Position numbers and translations under genes: made by a program | Origin: Gemmatimonadales bacterium | GTDB taxonomy: Bacteria > Gemmatimonadota > Gemmatimonadetes > Gemmatimonadales > GWC2-71-9 | Direction of reading: 5' to 3' | NCBI GenBank assembly: GCA_013003805.1 | Contig: JABDII010000220.1 | Span: 1-10,647 of the forward strand | Length of the DNA: 10,647 nucleotides | Notes under the pieces: model-generated | The model's input: the letters and a program-made list of their open reading frames with translations, nothing else | What the model was told of the DNA's origin: nothing | Databases searched by the model: none | Shown: positions 5,961 to 10,647 of the stretch, piece after piece | How the letters are laid out: every line of letters starts with the position of its first letter | Position numbering within the stretch: the stretch's first letter is position 1

Positions 5961-7655
5961 CTAGGGATTCTTCGAGCCGCGAGGAGCGGGCTCCCGTTCA
6001 GCCTCGGGTGTCTCTTCCTCGACATCCGGCAAATCATCGATGCCGAGCAACTCCTCGATTGACCTTGGATCAACGGACAGCGGCTCACAACGGATCCGAT
6101 CGGGAGCTGGCATCCTCGAAGGCTCGACCAGCCATCCGATTCTGCCTGTCTTGCCCGTGAAATCAGGCGTGGCGCCTATGCCGGACAGCTCGCGCTCAGC
6201 AGGCCCTGGCTTGCTTGGCGCTGCGAGCGTACTCAGTTTCTTCGGCTTCCCCACACTCCTCAGGAGCAGGAACAGTTCTTTCGCTAACGGCCCGATACTC
6301 TTGTCGTGCCGTCCGTAGTGTTTCACGATCTTCTTAAGCAGCTTGGGTTGTCGAACGAAGGCCGCGTAGGCGCTGGCAAAGAACTCGTCGACCCCGTGCC
6401 ATGGATGCCCCCCGGCTTCCGCTGCCCAGAGGGTGTCCGTGACCATGACCAACCCCGCCGGGTGCGCCGGCCCATCCCCGGATAGTGGCGGTGGACTCTT
6501 CGGATCGAATCGCGCGGTGGGTTCGGGTACTGCCTCGGTTGCTTCGAGCTTGAGATAGAGTTCTGCGAATCGCAGCGCGAGGGGATCGGGCGCGATAGCG
6601 GTGGCCGCCGCGCCCTTGGCTCTCGGGCCTGCCCGTAGGTGATGCTCGAAAATGCCATGCGTCACTTCGTGGGCGAGGGTGTCGCCGAACTTGCCGGTGT
6701 CGAATTCCGCCACAGGCAGCACAACCATGCCCTTCCCATGAGCCGTGCGGTATCCCGCGGATGCCGAGCCTCCGTGCACTGCGACGAGGGCAACCCGATG
6801 TGCGGCTCCCACCGCCGGGATCTTCTTGTTGAGTCGGGCCACGAACTCGCCGACGTCCTTCATCTTCTTCGCAATGTCGGGGAGGGGAGCGGTATCGTGC
6901 TTGCCACACTCGTAAGCCCAATAATCCGACCTCCCTTTCACTCCGATACCAAGCTCGTCATAGTCCTTGTAGAAGCGGACGGTGACACCGCTCGTGACCA
7001 CCTCGCCCACGATGCCAGGGTAGCCAATCCAGACCTGGTCAAACGGCTTATATGGCTTCGGGGGATACGCGAGCAGGTCTGGCGCCGGCGCGAGCACGTC
7101 CCGCAGCGACAGGGCCGCTCCACGCTCTGCACGGCCCGCCAGCATCTCCGCGTGCTCGCGGGCTCCAAGCGATGTGCCGGGCGGCGCCCAGGACTGATGG
7201 ACGGAGTGCGCCAGCTCATGTCGCAGCAGCCGCCCGCGTTGGGCTGGGGACCACCCCAGCGAGCCGGGTCCAAGGTGTATCTCCCCGCCGGTCGTCCATG
7301 CGGGCGTGTCGACCGGCAAGCCGGTCGGAACCCTTGGGGAGAAGGTGAGATTCGGCTTGCCGGTGGACGGTGTGCTCGACAACGCCGGCATCCGGCTGAC
7401 GTCCTGAGCGAACCCAGCCTGCCTGGCATGACCGGCGCCCGATGCCGCGCCCTCAGTCCTTGCTCGCGGCTGCAGCTGCGGGACTCGACGCCCGATCTCG
7501 CGCAGCCGGGGCAGACTCTGTAAGGCGTGATTTCCAATGGTGCGCCGTAAGTCCGGGACGGGGTGCCTTCGCGCGGATGGTGCTACGCTCGGTCGCGCAG
7601 GTCTACCCGACTCGCGCCGTTGCGACTGCTGCACTCTCCGCGCATAGGTACGCAT
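5961..7655 (-). CDS. DUF4157/eCIS_core-type protein with a second zinc-metallopeptidase-like domain
   Basis: This 564-residue protein begins MRTYARRVQQSQ, the style of opening common in DUF4157 (Pfam eCIS_core, PF13699) proteins. A basic region with the TIGNHALQSL motif (39-48) and GFAQDVSRMPAL (81-92) follows, then the DUF4157 body: GGEIHLGPG from 122 and LLRHELAHSVHQ with HExxH at His146-Glu147-His150. A distinct second half holds LAHEVTHGIFEHH (HExxH at His329-Glu330-His333) and, about 90 residues on, HGVDEFFASAYAAF with Glu424, resembling the third zinc ligand helix of gluzincins such as anthrax lethal factor. The tail is acidic. No signal peptide or membrane helix is seen. In eCIS loci, DUF4157 proteins are cargo or toxins loaded into the contractile particle; a proteolytic effector is therefore my inference. 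It could instead be a housekeeping metallopeptidase. The frame opens at 7721, but AGGAGG before 7655 and the family-like N-terminus decide the start. The patatin gene follows by 204 bases. Confidence 0.82.
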   Translation of the reverse strand: MRTYARRVQQSQRRESGRPARPSVAPSARRHPVPDLRRTIGNHALQSLPRLREIGRRVPQLQPRARTEGAASGAGHARQAGFAQDVSRMPALSSTPSTGKPNLTFSPRVPTGLPVDTPAWTTGGEIHLGPGSLGWSPAQRGRLLRHELAHSVHQSWAPPGTSLGAREHAEMLAGRAERGAALSLRDVLAPAPDLLAYPPKPYKPFDQVWIGYPGIVGEVVTSGVTVRFYKDYDELGIGVKGRSDYWAYECGKHDTAPLPDIAKKMKDVGEFVARLNKKIPAVGAAHRVALVAVHGGSASAGYRTAHGKGMVVLPVAEFDTGKFGDTLAHEVTHGIFEHHLRAGPRAKGAAATAIAPDPLALRFAELYLKLEATEAVPEPTARFDPKSPPPLSGDGPAHPAGLVMVTDTLWAAEAGGHPWHGVDEFFASAYAAFVRQPKLLKKIVKHYGRHDKSIGPLAKELFLLLRSVGKPKKLSTLAAPSKPGPAERELSGIGATPDFTGKTGRIGWLVEPSRMPAPDRIRCEPLSVDPRSIEELLGIDDLPDVEEETPEAEREPAPRGSKNP

Positions 7656-7664
7656 CTTACCCGC

Positions 7665-7670
7665 CCTCCT
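7665..7670 (-). promoter_or_regulatory. Ribosome binding site AGGAGG that fixes the DUF4157 gene start
   Basis: A full AGGAGG on the minus strand lies nine bases before the ATG at 7655. The in-frame ATGs at 7721 and 7703 would put extra residues before the family-like MRTYAR start; the 7703 ATG has no comparable site that I can see. Confidence 0.75.
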
Positions 7671-7848
7671 GAGGCCTTGAGGCCAAGCCTTGCACCTCTC
7701 CATGCACGCGCCCTCATACAATAGCTTGATTCATCGAGATGACCAGCATCCCGCGATAGCCTGGAGTCGGTTTCTGCTGTGCGATGCCGAGATTCTGAAC
7801 CCACATCTCCACTCAACCACCGGATCCCGATCGATCACCCCCCTTCTC

Positions 7849-7895
7849 ACCCCTTACTCCTTACTCCTCACTCCTTACTCCTCACTCCTCACTCC
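7849..7895. repeat. Heptamer array 2 (ACTCCTC/ACTCCTT)
   Basis: Six consecutive 7-base units (ACCCCTT, ACTCCTT, ACTCCTC, ACTCCTT, ACTCCTC, ACTCCTC) and a partial seventh. It begins 16 bases after the stop of the last ABC permease gene, in the 256-base spacer (7656-7911) before the DUF4157 gene. The rest of that spacer shows an AT-richer patch near 7716-7737 that may hold the promoter of the DUF4157 gene (TATTGT on the minus strand), without a good upstream hexamer. Confidence 0.85.
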
Positions 7896-7911
7896 CTCGT
7901 AGCTCTTCTCG

Positions 7912-8649
7912 TCAGCGGGATACCACCCGTCGGAAGTGGCGGGCCAAGACCACCAATAACACCCCTTGATACACCGTGGCGATGGCCAGGTAGATCCAAA
8001 ACTCGCTCCCACCCGCGGCCGCCGACCAGTACGCCTTGACCGGCCAATATGTCGGCACCAACCCGAAGGCGAACTGCCATTTGCCGGCCACGAAGTAAGC
8101 GACAATGGGCGGCATGGTAACCAGGCCGCTCGCCTTGCTGAGGGCGAAGCCCTGCACCTTGTTCTGGGCCAGGCTGGCGATGGCGAGGGCCATGAGCGCC
8201 GCGAACGGTGCGGCTACCAGGCTCATCAGCACCAGGAGCGGAGCGTCCAACGACACCAGATTGGCGATGAGCAATACTACCGGGGTCAAGGCAACGCTCA
8301 ACAACATGGGTGTCGCGATGCGATACCAGAGATACCCCGTCACGGTCAGTGGGGTCACCTGGAGCGCATCCAGGGTGCGGTCGTCGCGTTGGTCGAGCAG
8401 CAGGAAGCCAACCACCGTGCCGACCAACGCTGGGACGAAGAGCAGACACGTGCTCATGATCAGCACGTAGTAGGCGGTGAGATCGAACTGGTATGTGGCC
8501 TCGAGATATTCGGGCAGCGGGGGCACCCCCAGTCGCAAGGCCAATCCGATCAGGAGGCCGAAGACCAGTACCCACCGGAGCAGCGGGTCGCGGGCGACGT
8601 TTTTGGCATCGATGGGTCCGAGGGCCCGGATGGTGCTGACGAGGTTCAT
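7912..8649 (-). CDS. ABC-2 type exporter permease, second subunit
   Basis: A 245-residue integral membrane protein with about six hydrophobic helices, among them WVLVFGLLIGLALRLG near residue 26, YYVLIMSTCLLFVPALVGTV near 60, a pair around PMLLSVALTPVVLLIANLV, LLVLMSLVAAPFAALMALAI, and a final WIYLAIATVYQGVLLVVLA. The first third carries LLLDQRDDRTLDALQVTPLT, the cytoplasmic coupling-type segment of ABC-2 permeases, where the subunit contacts the ATPase. Its ATG overlaps the TGA of the first permease (ATGA), so translation is coupled. It is the last gene of the three-gene operon and is followed by heptamer array 2. The substrate cannot be read from sequence; lipid, drug or peptide export are all possible. 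Confidence 0.85.
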   Translation of the reverse strand: MNLVSTIRALGPIDAKNVARDPLLRWVLVFGLLIGLALRLGVPPLPEYLEATYQFDLTAYYVLIMSTCLLFVPALVGTVVGFLLLDQRDDRTLDALQVTPLTVTGYLWYRIATPMLLSVALTPVVLLIANLVSLDAPLLVLMSLVAAPFAALMALAIASLAQNKVQGFALSKASGLVTMPPIVAYFVAGKWQFAFGLVPTYWPVKAYWSAAAGGSEFWIYLAIATVYQGVLLVVLARHFRRVVSR

Positions 8650-9332
8650 GGCGTCGTGGCAAACCGTCCGATGACCCGCTGGGAGATGGCCATCCCGACG
8701 GCGATCCAGGCGGCGGTCAGCACCAAGGCCACGACGGTCTCGAGCCCGCTCACCGGTCGGAAGGCCGCCTCGAGCAACACCATCGGCGGGTACAGGGGGT
8801 GGAAGTACAAGAGCGCGCTGTCCCAGAGACCCAGCAAGTCGACCGCCGGGAGCATGACCGCATACATCACGAGCACCGACGGCATCAGGAACTCGTTGAT
8901 CGAGCGATAGCGGGTCACCATGAGCAATCCGAGTTGACCCAACACGGCGGTCAGCGCCACCGTGCTGAGACCCAACAGCAGGTACCGACTGTGGCCGCTC
9001 GCGACGACGATCACCCCGGTCTCCACCAGGGTGAGCAGGCTCAGGGCGACGATCTTGGCTCCGACATACTCCGCCGACCTGAGTGGGGTTGCGAACTGGA
9101 CGTCCAAGGTCCGCTCGGCCTTCTCCAGCAGCATCATGCCGGCGGCAAAGTAGAAGCCGTTGGTCACGAAATTGCCGAGCAGGGCAAGCGGGAGGAGCCA
9201 GGCGGCGAAGTCCGGGGGCAACGCTCGCAGCACCAAAATCAGGATCCCGGCGACCACCGCCGCGGCATGGAAGAAGCCGTTCCGGTAGAGCAGCTTCAGG
9301 TCCCGCCGTACGGTGGCAACCAGCCGCTTCAT
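8646..9332 (-). CDS. ABC-2 type exporter permease, first subunit
   Basis: A 228-residue membrane protein starting MKRLVATVRRDLKLLYRNGF, followed by about six hydrophobic helices (AAAVVAGILILVLRAL, FAAWLLPLALLGNFVTNGFY, IVALSLLTLVETGVIVVASG, YLLLGLSTVALTAVLGQLGLL, EFLMPSVLVMYAVMLPAVDL, and one near the C-terminus). The LLEKAERTLDVQFATPLRSA segment between helices two and three parallels LLLDQRDDRTLDALQVTPLT in the second subunit, so the two are distant homologues forming a heterodimeric channel. The frame extends upstream to 9596 but that would lie inside the ATPase gene; the ATG at 9332 overlaps the ATPase stop as ATGA. The arrangement of one ATPase and two small unequal permeases resembles the mycobacterial Rv2686c-Rv2688c exporter type; drug export is only a possibility. 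Confidence 0.85.
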   Translation of the reverse strand: MKRLVATVRRDLKLLYRNGFFHAAAVVAGILILVLRALPPDFAAWLLPLALLGNFVTNGFYFAAGMMLLEKAERTLDVQFATPLRSAEYVGAKIVALSLLTLVETGVIVVASGHSRYLLLGLSTVALTAVLGQLGLLMVTRYRSINEFLMPSVLVMYAVMLPAVDLLGLWDSALLYFHPLYPPMVLLEAAFRPVSGLETVVALVLTAAWIAVGMAISQRVIGRFATTP

Positions 9333-10189
9333 GCCAACCGCTCGCCGGTCACCCGGATGAAGATGTCGTCCAGGCTGGCTTCCTGGGTGTGGATCGTCTG
9401 GATGGGGTGGGTGCGGAGCAGATCCAGAAACGCCTGGTTGGTGCCGAGCCCGGACAGGGGAAAGCTCTGTCGAGCCAGGCCGCCTCTGCCTTGGTACTCG
9501 ATGACGACCTGGTCGGTACCATGACTGAGCTTCAACTCGCGGGGGCGGTCGATGAGCTTGATCTCGCCACCGACGATGAAGGCCACCCGATCGCACAGCT
9601 CATCGACCGTCGCCATGTCGTGGGTGGTGAGGAAGATGGTCTTGCCCTGGTCGCGTTGGGCTCGGATGACTTCTTTGACCAGTCGGCCGCTGGTGGGATC
9701 CAGCCCCACCGTCGGCTCGTCCATGAACACCAGCTCGGGGCCGTGGAGCAGGGCCCGGGCCACCCCGAGCCTGGTCATCATGCCTTTGGAGTACTGGCCC
9801 ACCCGGACGCCACCACTGTCGCCCAATCCAACCGACTCCAACAACACCGCCGGTGCCACGGTGGTGGATTGGTACAGGGCCCGGAAGTACTCGAGGTTCT
9901 CGATGCCGGTGAGCTTCAAGAAGTGATTGGGCAGCTCGAACGAGACGCCGATCCGCTCGTAGAAGTCGCCGTCCCAGTCGCTCAGTTCCCGGTCGAAGAT
10001 GAGCACCAGCCCGCGATAGGGCTTGAGGAGCCCCGAGAGGATCCGTTGGGTGGTCGACTTCCCCGCACCGCTGGGTCCCAAGAAGCCGAAGATCTCTCCG
10101 GGGTGGACTTCGAAGTCGAGGCCCCGCACCGCGGAGGTGGTCGCGCCGGCGTAGGTGAACTCGAGGTCTTGGACGGTGATCATGGGCAT
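9329..10189 (-). CDS. ABC transporter ATP-binding subunit
   Basis: A 286-residue ATPase that powers the two permeases encoded just downstream. Walker A GPSGAGKST is at about 38-46, the signature is YSKGM (133-137) in place of LSGGQ, Walker B LVFMDEPT at about 153-160 is followed by the D-loop GLDP, and the switch histidine is in LTTHD (His190). The Q-loop position reads SFELPN, so Glu85 seems to stand where Gln is usual. A C-terminal extension ends ASLDDIFIRVTGERLA, typical of exporter ATPases of the ABC-2 class. The frame is open to a TTG at 10222, but MPMITVQDLEFTYAG is the natural opening; ATGs at 10189 and 10183 both fit. Neither has a purine-rich ribosome site. TACTAT lies eight bases before the ATG at 10189, so a leaderless mRNA is conceivable. 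Confidence 0.9.
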   Translation of the reverse strand: MPMITVQDLEFTYAGATTSAVRGLDFEVHPGEIFGFLGPSGAGKSTTQRILSGLLKPYRGLVLIFDRELSDWDGDFYERIGVSFELPNHFLKLTGIENLEYFRALYQSTTVAPAVLLESVGLGDSGGVRVGQYSKGMMTRLGVARALLHGPELVFMDEPTVGLDPTSGRLVKEVIRAQRDQGKTIFLTTHDMATVDELCDRVAFIVGGEIKLIDRPRELKLSHGTDQVVIEYQGRGGLARQSFPLSGLGTNQAFLDLLRTHPIQTIHTQEASLDDIFIRVTGERLA

Positions 10190-10197
10190 GAGGAGGG

Positions 10198-10203
10198 ATA
10201 GTA
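10198..10203 (-). promoter_or_regulatory. Possible -10 element (TACTAT) of the ABC operon
   Basis: TACTAT on the minus strand is eight bases from the ATG at 10189, the spacing expected when transcription starts at or next to the first codon. The bases between (CCCTCCTC) contain no ribosome binding site. No good -35 hexamer is seen 16-18 bases upstream, so the call is weak. Confidence 0.3.
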
Positions 10204-10222
10204 CGGGGAGAACGGCTAACAA

Positions 10223-10271
10223 GCTATCGGCTAACCGCCCTGCCCTACCTCCCCCCGCTATCGGCTATCGG
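10223..10271. repeat. Short direct repeats of GCTATCGGCTA
   Basis: GCTATCGGCTA occurs at 10223-10233 and 10257-10267, and CTATCGG occurs once more at 10265-10271, directly next to heptamer array 3. The repeats lie in the 190-base space between the divergent ABC operon and the exported-protein gene. Confidence 0.7.
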
Positions 10272-10272
10272 T

Positions 10273-10340
10273 CCTCCTCACTCCTCACTCCTTACTCCTT
10301 ACTCCTCACTGTCACTCCTTCCTCCTCACTCCTCACTCCA
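10273..10340. repeat. Heptamer array 3 (ACTCCTC/ACTCCTT)
   Basis: The longest array: ACTCCTC, ACTCCTT, ACTCCTT, ACTCCTC, an irregular ACTGTC, ACTCCTT, CCTCCTC, ACTCCTC and a partial unit, preceded by CCTCCTC. It has the same orientation as the other two arrays but lies between divergent gene starts rather than after a stop codon. Confidence 0.85.
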
Positions 10341-10379
10341 ATCCGAAACCATCCCAGCATCGGAGCCGTATTCCCTCCC

Positions 10380-10647
10380 ATGACCCGGACTCTCTTGGCA
10401 CTACTCCTCCTTGCGCTCTCCCCAGCAGTGGCCCAGACCCAAGTCCTGGACGGCCGGCTCTCCGGCCTCGCCTTCGGCGACAACATAGAAGCCGCCCGAG
10501 CGGCCCTCGCTCCGGCTTGCCGATCGATCAGCTCTGTGGAATTGGACGCACCTCGCTTCCCGCTCGCGGCGGAGCGTGAATCGCACCTCGTCTGCAGTGA
10601 TTACACAAGCGAAGGTGGCTTGAAGCTCGACGCGCTCGATCTGCGCT
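10380..10647 (+). CDS. Exported protein of unknown function, N-terminal fragment (3' end outside window)
   Basis: The plus strand is open from the ATG at 10380 to the window edge, giving 89 codons. It begins MTRTLLALLLLALSPAVAQT, a textbook signal peptide with a likely cleavage after AVA, then DGRLSGLAFGDNIEAARAAL and two cysteines (APACRS and LVCSDY), consistent with a secreted or periplasmic protein. It matches no family I can name. It is the only plus-strand gene and is divergent from the ABC operon. There is no ribosome binding site; the bases before the ATG are TATTCCCTCCC, much like the leader of the ABC ATPase. Continuation in the flanking sequence would be needed to see the domain. 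Confidence 0.72.
   Translation, partial: MTRTLLALLLLALSPAVAQTQVLDGRLSGLAFGDNIEAARAALAPACRSISSVELDAPRFPLAAERESHLVCSDYTSEGGLKLDALDLR

Noticed and set aside
7849..7895. CRISPR-like array
   Set aside because: Units are seven bases, directly adjacent, without spacers; this is a simple tandem repeat.
8799..10201. Long plus-strand open frames opposite the ABC operon
   Set aside because: Gln/Glu/His/Gly-rich shadow translations antisense to genes with Walker and membrane motifs.

Overview
The window looks like a chromosomal piece of a GC-rich, Gram-negative-type environmental bacterium, most likely Gemmatimonadota. This is inferred from three things: a secreted beta-propeller protein whose mature part opens with the RDSAGVTIVEN type of motif, a lipoprotein start of the CGGSDSTGP plus polyproline type, and intergenic tracts of a degenerate ACTCCTC/ACTCCTT heptamer. 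No rRNA, tRNA, CRISPR array, transposase or phage gene is visible.

Almost everything is read from the minus strand. From right to left: a divergent plus-strand start of a small exported protein (10380 to the window edge); a three-gene ABC exporter operon (ATPase 10189-9329, permeases 9332-8646 and 8649-7912) whose genes overlap by ATGA; an intergenic spacer with a heptamer array; a 564-residue protein with an eCIS_core/DUF4157-type N-terminal half and a second, separate zinc-metallopeptidase-like half (7655-5961); a very large membrane-embedded patatin-like phospholipase (5756-1995); a secreted six-bladed beta-propeller protein (1947-727); a 521-base gene-free stretch with a perfect dyad at 638-655; and the first 68 codons of a proline-rich lipoprotein running off the left edge (205-1).

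The most interesting part is 7655-727. It pairs a probable contractile-injection-system-type cargo (a TIGN motif near the N-terminus, a DUF4157 HELAH motif, then HEVTH with a downstream EFFASAY glutamate motif resembling gluzincins of the anthrax lethal factor type) with a patatin lipase in which about ten membrane helices lie between the catalytic serine and aspartate, followed 47 bases later by the propeller protein. All three point the same way. No structural gene of an injection system is in the window, so the first protein is an orphan or remote cargo here. A functional link between the three genes is inference.

The ABC operon is an ordinary ABC-2 type exporter, somewhat like the Rv2686c-Rv2688c type. 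Three heptamer arrays sit at or near gene ends; one of them supplies the last codons and stop of the propeller gene.
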